Source: Clostridium acidisoli DSM 12555 (GTDB taxonomy: Bacteria > Bacillota > Clostridia > Clostridiales > Clostridiaceae). Taken from it: a stretch of 64,000 nt of DNA. The stretch is taken from contig NZ_FWXH01000009.1 in assembly GCF_900176305.1 (NCBI RefSeq), positions 1 to 64,000 of the forward strand, given 5' to 3'. The notes beneath the pieces were generated by a model that was not told where the DNA came from, ran no database searches, and worked only from the letters and a program-made list of their open reading frames with translations. Within the stretch, counting starts at the first letter, position 1, and every line of letters starts with the position of its first letter. The translations under genes were made by a program, and so were the position numbers. Shown here piece by piece: positions 1-7,633 of the stretch.

Positions 1-93
1 TTAAATACATCTTATGTTATTGTTCAACTGGAATGCTACTCAATTTGCTATTCAAATGGAGAGATTTAAATACATCTTATGTTATTGTTCAAC
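1..93 (-). CRISPR. Leader-proximal end of a CRISPR array
   Basis: Two copies of a 30-nt repeat (the first lacks its two outermost bases at the window edge) occupy 1-28 and 64-93 and enclose a 35-nt unique spacer (29-63). The shared core is TACATCTTATGTTATTGTTC. Repeat length, spacer length and the GTTGAAC...ATTTAAAT form on the minus strand fit clostridial type I-B arrays. In that orientation the leader is the sequence to the right and transcription runs leftward out of the window, so 29-63 would be the newest spacer. No cas gene is visible; they may lie to the left. Confidence 0.85.
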
Positions 94-271
94 TACTGAA
101 AACAAGCCATTCTTTATTTTCATTATACTCTCCTAAACCGCATTAATAAAGGCTTTCCTCAAAATTTTTCCAACCGATTTTTATTTTTTCAAAAAAGCAT
201 ATAAAAAGTGCTTCAAATCATTGATCTACAATAGATTGAAGCACTTTAATTTATTATGTCGGTTGGAAAAA
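94..271 (-). promoter_or_regulatory. CRISPR leader, copy A
   Basis: This AT-rich stretch abuts the last intact repeat on the side where a leader is expected. It is present a second time at 494-670 with only scattered substitutions. In copy A the adjoining repeat is intact; in copy B it is decayed, so copy A is the one likely in use. Leader identity is inferred from position and repeat orientation. Confidence 0.6.
165..271. repeat. 107-bp inverted-repeat-bounded element, copy A
   Basis: The segment is bounded by perfect 13-bp inverted repeats, TTTTTCCAACCGA at 165-177 and TCGGTTGGAAAAA at 259-271. A second hairpin lies inside (AAAGTGCTTCAA 206-217 pairing with 236-247). It could be a small MITE-like element or a structured part of the leader. 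The sister copy at 564-670 has the same length and ends. Confidence 0.55.
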
Positions 272-320
272 TCCACACCATTATTCGCTTTTTACACCTA
301 ATCTTCAAAGTAATAATTAT

Positions 321-493
321 TTTGTTGATGAAGTTATATGTTCTCCCACACAAACTCTAAATGCATACATCTTATGTTAATGTTCATAATTGGTTTAATA
401 CATTATTTCTTTGACATCTGAATATTTTGTTCATGAAGTCATATGCACTCTCGCGCAAACTCTAGATGTGTACATCTTATGTTATTGTTCAAC
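321..493 (-). repeat. Decayed CRISPR repeats in a 105-bp tandem duplication
   Basis: Two degenerate copies of the array repeat are visible, at about 359-388 and 464-493. The second keeps the last 23 bases exactly. Each is preceded by a related block of about 38 bp (321-358 and 426-463), so the unit was duplicated in tandem with a 105-bp step. It looks like the remnant of an older array that once used leader copy B. Confidence 0.6.
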
Positions 494-670
494 ACTGAAA
501 GCAAGCCATTCTTTGTTTTCATTATACTCTCTTAAACCGCTTTAAGAAAGGCTTTCCTCAAAATTTTTCCAACCGATTTTCATTTTTTGAAAAAAGCATA
601 TAAAAAGTGCTTCAAAGCATTGATTTTCAATATATTGAGGCACTTTAATTTATTATATCGGTTGGAAAAA
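494..670 (-). repeat. CRISPR leader, copy B, with second 107-bp inverted-repeat element
   Basis: The segment matches 94-271 nearly base for base and ends in the same 107-bp inverted-repeat element (564-670). It adjoins a degenerate repeat, so it appears to be the leader of a dead array. A tandem duplication of leader plus array, followed by decay of one copy, explains the arrangement. Confidence 0.6.
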
Positions 671-818
671 TCAATTTCCATCAAGCTTTAATATTTGTTC
701 TTTCGAAAGTCGCGTTACTCCTGAAATAAAGCCTATTTCTTACCCTCTTTTATTCCTTTTGCTATTCCTTTTTCTTCTGCCTCCTGAAGCCTTGTTAATC
801 GATCCTTTATTTTTCTAT
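671..818 (-). pseudogene. 3' remnant of an Rpn-family PD-(D/E)XK nuclease/transposase gene
   Basis: On the minus strand one frame reads RLQEAEEKGIAKGIKEGKK before a stop at 733-735. A second frame continues past that point and reads ISGVTRLSKEQILKLDGN before a stop at 671-673. A charged EKGI/KGI repeat followed by a short helix with LSxEQI is the usual tail of Rpn (PDDEXK_2) proteins. Only the tail survives, with one frameshift. It overlaps the 3' end of the diguanylate cyclase gene. The assignment rests on motif resemblance alone. Confidence 0.4.
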
Positions 819-2606
819 TCTGTTTCGTCCGTTTTTCTTAGCCTCATATAATTTTTCATCTGCTTTTTTTACAAGTTTTAATGCCGTTTCACCTGAATAT
901 TCTGCTACTCCTCCACTAAAGGTAACTTTCAAGTCATCTTCATGAAATTTTGATATCATAACCTGCTTTCTTATATTTTCAGCAAATTCATATCCTTCAT
1001 TTAAATTTACGTTAGGAAGTATAAGTATAAATTCTTCCCCACCATATCTACCTGCAATTTCTTTTCCTTTTATATTATCCTTAATTATTTTTGACACCCT
1101 CTCTAAAACCTCATCTCCAACTTGGTGTCCAAAAGTATCATTAATTTTTTTAAAAAAATCTATATCAAACATAATTACACAAAACTTTTCGTTAATTTTC
1201 TGAGATTTTTTCACTTGGATTTCTAATCTTTCATAAATGTATTTATGATTATAGAGTTTTGTTAACCCATCAGTTATAAGCATTTTTCTAAGTTCTACAT
1301 TTCTATCCCTAATTTTAATAGCAGTAGAATTTCTCTCTTCAATCATCTCATTTGCAGCCCGTACCAAACTTTTAAATTCTGAATAATGGATTTTATCTAC
1401 GTCAAGTTTTTCATTTCCCTTTGTTGAGTTATACAAAAAATCAGTAAATAATTCAAAGTTTCTTCTGCTTTTGTCTGTTAAGTATCTTGTACTACTAAAT
1501 GCAATAATTAATGCACCAACTAATATTAAACATATACTAGTTATTTCTTTATAAATTTTTACTTGCATTGCCTTTTTGTTGTTGTCAATCAATTTTTCGA
1601 TTTGTTTCATTTCTATACCTGAGCCAACAACCCATTTTAGTTCTGGTATTGCTCTTACATATGTCATCTTCTGAAATTCATCATTAGAATTTGGTTCTTT
1701 CCAATAATGTATTAAAAATCCTCCATCAGGATTGTTTTTTGCAATATTAATTTGCTTTTCTACAACCTTGGTTCCTTTTATATCCGTAAGCTTTAAAAGG
1801 TTTTTACCTACATAACTAGGATACATACCATTACATAGCTCTAATCCATTATAATTATGTACAAAAACATATCCTTGGGTACTATTGCCAAATCTAATAG
1901 TGCTTATTCTAGCTAAAGTTTCTTTTTCTACATCTTGTTCCACATCATTAATATACTCACCTGTGCCTAGATACCAATTATACGGTTCAAATTTCTTAAC
2001 AAAGGTAATCTTAGGGTATACTTTGTTATCATTGTACTCTGGGTTTGTCCAATAGTCAGTTATAAAACCTTCATTTTGCTTTTTCACTAAGTTTATTTCA
2101 TCTTTAAGTGCGTAATTTCCTTTTTGATCTTGGAGTTCCAATAAATTTTTTCCTTCTAAATCAGGATTCGTTGGATATAATACAGCATAACCACTTAAGC
2201 TATCAATAAAGTAATATCCTCTGCCATTATTAAACCTCACATTTCTAAGTGCATCGTTTATCATTTTCTTAATTTCTTCATCACTTTTTGTATTTTTGTT
2301 GCTATTGTATATATTCATAGCAACAGAATATTCTTCATAAGTTCTTTCTTTAATATTTGCTTTTAACTTATCTTCTGTCTGCTTTCTCATATAGTTTATA
2401 TAGTCAACTGTTCCATTAACTTGACTTTTTACTAGGCTTTTTTGATTATTTATGTATTCATTTTTCATCTCTTCAGATTGCTCAGAAAAAACTTCATACT
2501 CTTTATTTATCCATAAATATCCTAATACTAAAACCGTAAGTATAATTACAACAGTTATTTGGAAAAAAATCGCTGTAGTAAAGCTTTTTTTTAATCTGAA
2601 TTTCAT
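807..2606 (-). CDS. Membrane Cache-domain diguanylate cyclase
   Basis: The protein (599 aa) is predicted to make cyclic di-GMP from two GTP in response to an extracellular ligand. A transmembrane helix near residues 12-32 precedes two related Cache-type sensor domains (about 40-340; both contain G-Y-x-F/V plus P-x-x-x-G-K-N-L blocks), a second helix near 355-375, and a C-terminal GGDEF domain. The active-site motif is GGEEF at 522-526 after the usual AGRY. The inhibitory RxxD site reads KGKE, so product inhibition may be weak. It starts 18 nt after the response-regulator stop, so it is probably the last gene of the exporter/two-component operon. The ligand is unknown. Confidence 0.9.
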   Translation of the reverse strand: MKFRLKKSFTTAIFFQITVVIILTVLVLGYLWINKEYEVFSEQSEEMKNEYINNQKSLVKSQVNGTVDYINYMRKQTEDKLKANIKERTYEEYSVAMNIYNSNKNTKSDEEIKKMINDALRNVRFNNGRGYYFIDSLSGYAVLYPTNPDLEGKNLLELQDQKGNYALKDEINLVKKQNEGFITDYWTNPEYNDNKVYPKITFVKKFEPYNWYLGTGEYINDVEQDVEKETLARISTIRFGNSTQGYVFVHNYNGLELCNGMYPSYVGKNLLKLTDIKGTKVVEKQINIAKNNPDGGFLIHYWKEPNSNDEFQKMTYVRAIPELKWVVGSGIEMKQIEKLIDNNKKAMQVKIYKEITSICLILVGALIIAFSSTRYLTDKSRRNFELFTDFLYNSTKGNEKLDVDKIHYSEFKSLVRAANEMIEERNSTAIKIRDRNVELRKMLITDGLTKLYNHKYIYERLEIQVKKSQKINEKFCVIMFDIDFFKKINDTFGHQVGDEVLERVSKIIKDNIKGKEIAGRYGGEEFILILPNVNLNEGYEFAENIRKQVMISKFHEDDLKVTFSGGVAEYSGETALKLVKKADEKLYEAKKNGRNRIEK

Positions 2607-2624
2607 ACGTACACCACCAAATAG

Positions 2625-3248
2625 TTAAAAATTCTTTAGATAAAATATTGCTAGTTGTGTCCTATCTCTTAATTGTAATTTTTCTAAAAGATTTGTTATA
2701 TAATTTCTTATTGTTCCTTCTCCTAAATACAATACTTTGGATATTTCCTTATTTGACATTCCTTCACCTATTAGTTTTAGAATATCAGTTTCACGCTCTG
2801 TTAAATTGTAATCTGTAGGTGATTTTTTATTGTCCTCTCTCATGAAAGAGGATATAGTTTCCGCTACATTTTTTTCAAATACCATATTACCCTTAATAAC
2901 TGCTTTTAGACTGTCTATTATGCTATCTGAAGTTTGATTTTTAAGTATATATCCTTCCGCTCCATTTTTAAGTGCTTCTTTTATATATTCATCATCTTTA
3001 AAGGTAGTTAATATAACTACTTTTATTTCATTAAAACTCTCTTTTATAATTTTAGTACCAAGAACCCCATCCATAATTGGCATTCTTACATCCATAAGGA
3101 CAATGTCTGGTCTTGATGTTATACAAAGTTCATAAGCTTCTTGTCCATTTGAAGCTGTACCAACAACCTCAATATCATCTTCAAGTCCAAGCAATATACT
3201 AAGGCTTTCTCTTATTAGAGCATCATCATCAACTATTAGTAGTTTCAA
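2625..3248 (-). CDS. NarL/LuxR-family response regulator
   Basis: The protein (207 aa from the chosen start) has a receiver domain with phosphoacceptor Asp53 (LMDVRMP), the switch Thr in VVILTTF and the Lys in YILKN, followed by a C-terminal LuxR-type helix-turn-helix (NLTERETDILKLIGEG region). I chose the TTG at 3248, not the one at 3272, because GGGAGGG lies about 8 nt upstream of it. The start overlaps the 3' end of the kinase gene by 20 nt, indicating translational coupling. The kinase is its cognate partner. By analogy with LnrK it would activate the exporter operon; that is inference. Confidence 0.9.
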   Translation of the reverse strand: MKLLIVDDDALIRESLSILLGLEDDIEVVGTASNGQEAYELCITSRPDIVLMDVRMPIMDGVLGTKIIKESFNEIKVVILTTFKDDEYIKEALKNGAEGYILKNQTSDSIIDSLKAVIKGNMVFEKNVAETISSFMREDNKKSPTDYNLTERETDILKLIGEGMSNKEISKVLYLGEGTIRNYITNLLEKLQLRDRTQLAIFYLKNF

Positions 3249-4332
3249 AAATTTTCCCTCCCGTACTATCAATTGGAATAATACAAACTATTAAAAATCC
3301 ATCATCACCAGAAAGCGAAATGCTTCCCCCAACGTTTCTAATCCTGTCTCTCATTCCACTAAGTCCTAAACCTTCTTTTATTTTTTTGTTTCCAACACCA
3401 TTATCTTTTATATATAATCTTATATATTTTTCATTAACTTCTATACTTATGTCAGTTTTCGTGGCATTTGAATATTTTGTTATGTTGGTCAGTGCCTCTT
3501 TAATATTTGTTGCAATTATCTCCATATGATTTGGAGAAATTCTACTGATATCCCCATTATGTTTAAATTGAACCTTACAAAATTTAAAGTTATCAATTAT
3601 ATTACTAATATATTCTATGCCCAAATTGTCCTTTGGCTTTATGTTGTGTACTGTTTCTCTTAGTAATTTTAACGAATCTGAAAGTCCCGTTATACTATTT
3701 TTTAATATTTCTTTAGCTTTTTTATCGTCTCTATCATATAGTTTTAGAGCTACTTGAAGCTGCATGAATATTCCCGCAATGCTGTGTCCTACATTGTCAT
3801 GTATATTCCTAGCTATCCTGTTACGTTCTTTAATTTCTGCAATATGTACAGCTTCCTTAGAGGAATTCACAAGTTCTATTTTAGCAGCCTCTAGTTCATA
3901 TCTAAGTCTACGTTCACTATCATTTAGATTTCTATAGAATTCATTTTTATCGTTAATTTCATTTAAAAGAAATGCAATTACCAACGACAATATACAGAAA
4001 ATCACCATAACCTGAATATTTATTTTAGAAAAATGCATTGTTAATAAAGCAGTAACAATAACACCCAAATAACTCTTTTCACATGCAAAATCAAATATAA
4101 CTATCACATATAAAGTGGCTGCTGAACTATACATATAAGCGGACATAGTAACAATCATAAGTTCCATTACTACAATGTATATAGAATCATTTAGTTTTTC
4201 TCTTATTGTTAAGATAGCTGCATTTATAAGTATCACACTTACTATTTTATAGTCAAGCACTGAATGAATAGGCAGATTTATTAGAACATACATACTGAAA
4301 ATTAATTTAATAATATAATTTATTTTTTTCAT
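3229..4332 (-). CDS. NarL-type sensor histidine kinase
   Basis: The kinase (367 aa) has four to five hydrophobic segments in the first 125 residues with almost no extracellular loop, which suggests intramembrane sensing. A HisKA_3 dimerisation domain follows with His178 in RNIHDNVGHS, then a HATPase domain with DNGVGN and GLGLSGM. This layout is that of LnrJ- and LiaS-type kinases that sense membrane-active compounds. The gene sits 9 nt after the permease gene and overlaps the regulator gene. The signal is probably the substrate of the adjacent exporter, by analogy only. Confidence 0.88.
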   Translation of the reverse strand: MKKINYIIKLIFSMYVLINLPIHSVLDYKIVSVILINAAILTIREKLNDSIYIVVMELMIVTMSAYMYSSAATLYVIVIFDFACEKSYLGVIVTALLTMHFSKINIQVMVIFCILSLVIAFLLNEINDKNEFYRNLNDSERRLRYELEAAKIELVNSSKEAVHIAEIKERNRIARNIHDNVGHSIAGIFMQLQVALKLYDRDDKKAKEILKNSITGLSDSLKLLRETVHNIKPKDNLGIEYISNIIDNFKFCKVQFKHNGDISRISPNHMEIIATNIKEALTNITKYSNATKTDISIEVNEKYIRLYIKDNGVGNKKIKEGLGLSGMRDRIRNVGGSISLSGDDGFLIVCIIPIDSTGGKIFETTNS

Positions 4333-4341
4333 GATAAACCC

Positions 4342-5451
4342 CTACTTTACTACATCTCGTTTTGTAAAAATTCCAAGTAAAAAAAATACAATACTAAATA
4401 ATATTAAAACAATTATGTCAATACCTATTGAAGCTAAGCTTCCATTATAAAACAATATGTTATCTATTGCAGTTATAATCCATGTATTGGGCACAAAGTT
4501 AGCTGCATACCTAAAGGCAGTAGGCATCATGCTATTATCCCAAAAACATCCTCCAAGCATACACATTGGTATAACTATTAAAGTAGATATATACGTATGT
4601 CCATTTGATCTATAATTATACAAATATTTTACAAATACGCCTATAGAAACAGAAGTTAGTGAAAATGCTGAAAATGCAACAAAGAGCAATGGGGTGTATT
4701 TTAGCATTACAGTTCCGTATATAATTGTTAGTACCCCTAAAATTACTACAACCTGAAAAAGTGTTAAAACAAATAAACTTAATATACCTTGAAACATGTA
4801 GTTTTTTAACGTGATTGGTCCCGCAAAAGTTCTAAAGCTCTTTGCTTCATGTTTACTTATAATTAAACCATTGGCTAAGCTTATACTGGAGAAAAGCATT
4901 AACATTACAAAAAAATGAAGCCCTATTGCTGCATATTTTTTATTTTTGTTTTCAAACTGAATATAATTCACCTTATAGCTGGACTTTTCATACCTATTAA
5001 AATTATTATAAAACTCAGACTCACTTGATTTTACCGCCATACTCTTCAAGTCACCAATATAGCTATTAACATCTTCATCAATAACTGTATGTATTGTATT
5101 ATTTTTGTCGTAGTAACTATTTACACTTGGTGTTTTACCGTTAATAATATTGTTTGTAAAGCCTTTATCAATAACAAGTACATACTGAAGTTTTTCAGTG
5201 CTTAAGTCGCTTAAATCATCTGCAATGTCTTTTCCATTTGCATTTTTCAGTTCATATGTTTCACTAAGCTTTCTTATTAGTTCATATGTAACTTTTGTTT
5301 TATCATTATCAATAACAGAAATTCTGGGAATTGAACTATCAGTGGTTAGATACCTAGATAGTATTAAAATTATAAATGTTATAAACATCATAGATATAAT
5401 GCCTTTTTTCTTATTCAATATTCTCTTCATGTTATATTTAAAAACAATCAT
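4342..5451 (-). CDS. ABC-2 type transporter permease (second subunit)
   Basis: The protein (369 aa) has one N-terminal helix, a long extracytoplasmic region (about 40-170) and a C-terminal block of five to six helices, the ABC2_membrane_3 (YhgE-like) layout. Its start codon overlaps the stop of the preceding permease gene by 4 nt (ATGA), so the two subunits are probably made in equal amounts. With the ATPase and the other permease it forms a drug- or lipopeptide-type exporter resembling LnrLMN of Bacillus subtilis. The substrate cannot be read from sequence. Confidence 0.85.
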   Translation of the reverse strand: MIVFKYNMKRILNKKKGIISMMFITFIILILSRYLTTDSSIPRISVIDNDKTKVTYELIRKLSETYELKNANGKDIADDLSDLSTEKLQYVLVIDKGFTNNIINGKTPSVNSYYDKNNTIHTVIDEDVNSYIGDLKSMAVKSSESEFYNNFNRYEKSSYKVNYIQFENKNKKYAAIGLHFFVMLMLFSSISLANGLIISKHEAKSFRTFAGPITLKNYMFQGILSLFVLTLFQVVVILGVLTIIYGTVMLKYTPLLFVAFSAFSLTSVSIGVFVKYLYNYRSNGHTYISTLIVIPMCMLGGCFWDNSMMPTAFRYAANFVPNTWIITAIDNILFYNGSLASIGIDIIVLILFSIVFFLLGIFTKRDVVK

Positions 5452-6533
5452 TGCTCCTTCTCCTTTCCAAAAACCATGGTAATCATAAATAATATTATAG
5501 AGAGAAGGATAAGCTCTAAGTAAAAACCACTCACAGAATAGCTATAGCCATATATTTTTTTAAATACTATGGTTTGAATTGCATAACTTGGAGATAATAT
5601 ACTTAAATTATTTATGTTTTTATCTAAATATTCAATAGGAACGTACCCACCAGCAATGAAGGTTAAAATTGCTATACCTGCTGTCATTATAAATGATATT
5701 AGTTCTTCACTTTTTATAATACTTGCAAGTGCTGTTCCAAAAGTTATACAAAAAATTGAGAACAGTAGCATGGCAAGAAATATATCTACAAATTTATTGC
5801 CCCAATTTGCTTTGTAAATAAATTTAGTACACATTATTAAAAATATGGCTTCTAAAAATACAAATATGACTTCCCCAATAATCTTGCACGTTATATGCTT
5901 TCTATAACTTATTGGTAGGCTTATTATTCTTGAAACTTTATTTTTATCTCTGTCTTCAATTACTATATTAGCACCATATGCACAGTTATAAAACATAATC
6001 ATTATAATCATGGTTACAGAGTAGTAGTCCATAGCATTGGGTTGTTTACTAGCTAAATCAAGTGGATTTCCCTTTACTACGTTAACTTCGCCATTATGCT
6101 CACCAAGTGAGTTTCTATAACTATTTATAAGACTTTTTATAAAAGAATCTTCAAAATCATTACTATGTAATACACTTACCTTTTCTACCTCAATGCTTTT
6201 GTTTGGAAGTTCTAATATTTTAATATATACATCACTTTTTTCACTTTTAACATTTTGGATTCCAACATTATTTGAATTTACTTTTATGAGTTTTATTATA
6301 TGTTTATATTGGGGTTTAGACGCAATATAACTTTGAAAACTATTAAATGCTTCAATTTTATTACTGTAAACACTTATATTCTGCTGATTAAATTGATCTG
6401 ATGTAAACGCTTCTTTTAATGACAAACCTAATATTAAAATTATTAATAACGTAAAAATGAGACCTCTTATCACTTCATTTTTATTCTTTAATTGCCTTTT
6501 CAATGTATAATACACTATATAAATTGATCTCAT
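5448..6533 (-). CDS. ABC-2 type transporter permease (first subunit)
   Basis: The protein (361 aa) has the same topology as its partner: one N-terminal helix (about 22-42), an extracytoplasmic domain to about residue 165, then five to six helices. An AAGGAAGTG ribosome site precedes the ATG. It lies 12 nt after the ATPase gene and overlaps the second permease by 4 nt. The two permeases differ in sequence, so the transporter is a heterodimer in the membrane with an ATPase homodimer. Confidence 0.85.
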   Translation of the reverse strand: MRSIYIVYYTLKRQLKNKNEVIRGLIFTLLIILILGLSLKEAFTSDQFNQQNISVYSNKIEAFNSFQSYIASKPQYKHIIKLIKVNSNNVGIQNVKSEKSDVYIKILELPNKSIEVEKVSVLHSNDFEDSFIKSLINSYRNSLGEHNGEVNVVKGNPLDLASKQPNAMDYYSVTMIIMIMFYNCAYGANIVIEDRDKNKVSRIISLPISYRKHITCKIIGEVIFVFLEAIFLIMCTKFIYKANWGNKFVDIFLAMLLFSIFCITFGTALASIIKSEELISFIMTAGIAILTFIAGGYVPIEYLDKNINNLSILSPSYAIQTIVFKKIYGYSYSVSGFYLELILLSIILFMITMVFGKEKEQ

Positions 6534-6545
6534 ATATTCACTTCC

Positions 6546-7478
6546 TTAATTCCTTAAGTTTCTCCCTGTTAGCGTTAAAAAAACATCTTCAATGGTAGGT
6601 TTTTGGATATCTATATCCATTATTTCAATTCCACTTTGTACAATTACATCTATTATTTTGCCTAAATTTTTACTTCCTTTAGTTGAAATTATATCAATGA
6701 CATTTTCATATAGATTACACTCCTTAACCCCATACATACTCTTTATTTTTTCAACAATTGTATAATTTAGCGCTGACACTTTTATTCTAACTTTTTCTTC
6801 TGCAGAAATTATGTTCTTCAATTCTTCCTTATTTCCATGTGCAATTATCCTGCCTTGATCTATTATTGCAATGTCTGTACATATCCTTTCAATCTCCTCC
6901 ATATAATGAGAGGTATAAACAATTGTTGTTCCAGCTTTAGCTAACTTCTCTACTCCATCTAAAATACGGCTTCTAGATTGTGGGTCTATACCTGCTGTTG
7001 GCTCATCCATAATTACAAGCCTAGGATGGTGTACAATTCCGCAAGCAATATTAAGTCTTCTAAGCATTCCACCAGAAAACTCATCAGGGAACTTCTTTCT
7101 TTCCTCAAATAGACCAACATAATTTAAGACCTCATCAACTGACTCTTTTATAAGCTTGCCCTTTAATCCGTATATGCTAGCAAAATACATAACATTATCA
7201 TAAGCATTTAAATCATTATACAACGATATATTTTGTGTTACTATCCCTATCTGTCTTTTTATGTTTATTTCATTTTCTTTTAAATCCTCTCCAAATACCT
7301 TTATACTTCCAGAATCTATTTTATTTAAACCAATTATGCAGTTTATAATTGTAGTTTTACCTGCTCCATTTGGTCCTAAAAGTCCTAAGATTTCTCCTTC
7401 TTTGATTGACAAGCTTACATTGTCAACTGCTAAAAAATCTCCATACCTTTTTATTAAATTTTTAATTTCTAATATCAT
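6546..7478 (-). CDS. ABC transporter ATP-binding protein
   Basis: This ATPase (310 aa) powers the two downstream permeases. Visible motifs are Walker A GPNGAGKT (35-42), the Q-loop (GIVTQN), the signature FSGGM, Walker B LVIMDEPTAG and the switch His in TSHYMEE. The C-terminal extension of about 80 residues is the DUF4162 type seen in drug- and antibiotic-resistance ATPases. GGGGAGG precedes the ATG. It is the first gene of the operon and lies just downstream of a recognisable promoter. Confidence 0.92.
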   Translation of the reverse strand: MILEIKNLIKRYGDFLAVDNVSLSIKEGEILGLLGPNGAGKTTIINCIIGLNKIDSGSIKVFGEDLKENEINIKRQIGIVTQNISLYNDLNAYDNVMYFASIYGLKGKLIKESVDEVLNYVGLFEERKKFPDEFSGGMLRRLNIACGIVHHPRLVIMDEPTAGIDPQSRSRILDGVEKLAKAGTTIVYTSHYMEEIERICTDIAIIDQGRIIAHGNKEELKNIISAEEKVRIKVSALNYTIVEKIKSMYGVKECNLYENVIDIISTKGSKNLGKIIDVIVQSGIEIMDIDIQKPTIEDVFLTLTGRNLRN

Positions 7479-7528
7479 AATATTTCCTCCCCAGCCTTGG
7501 GATTTTTAAAACAATTATTTACAAATTT

Positions 7529-7557
7529 ATAATAACAGATTTTACATATTGTCACAA
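7529..7557 (-). promoter_or_regulatory. Putative promoter of the exporter/two-component operon
   Basis: On the minus strand TTGTGA (7552-7557) and TATTAT (7529-7534) are separated by 17 nt, about 50 nt upstream of the ATPase start. The match to the housekeeping sigma consensus is 4/6 at -35 and 5/6 at -10. No symmetric operator was seen. Confidence 0.4.
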
Positions 7558-7593
7558 GAAAGCGTATATCTCTTATGTTATTAGATAAACAAA

Positions 7594-7621
7594 ACACCCC
7601 TAAAATTACTTTAGAGGTGCT
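7594..7621 (-). terminator. Terminator after the FMN/Fe-S protein gene
   Basis: An 11-bp stem (GCACCTCTAAA with TTTAGGGGTGT on the minus strand, one G-T pair) with a five-base loop lies 13 nt past the stop codon and is followed by a T-rich run. Confidence 0.7.
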
Positions 7622-7633
7622 TAACTTTATCAT

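Noticed and set aside
7565-7583. A sequence similar to the CRISPR repeat core (ATATCTCTTATGTTATTAG)
   Set aside because: It stands alone, lacks the repeat ends and has no spacer-repeat partner; chance in AT-rich DNA is enough.
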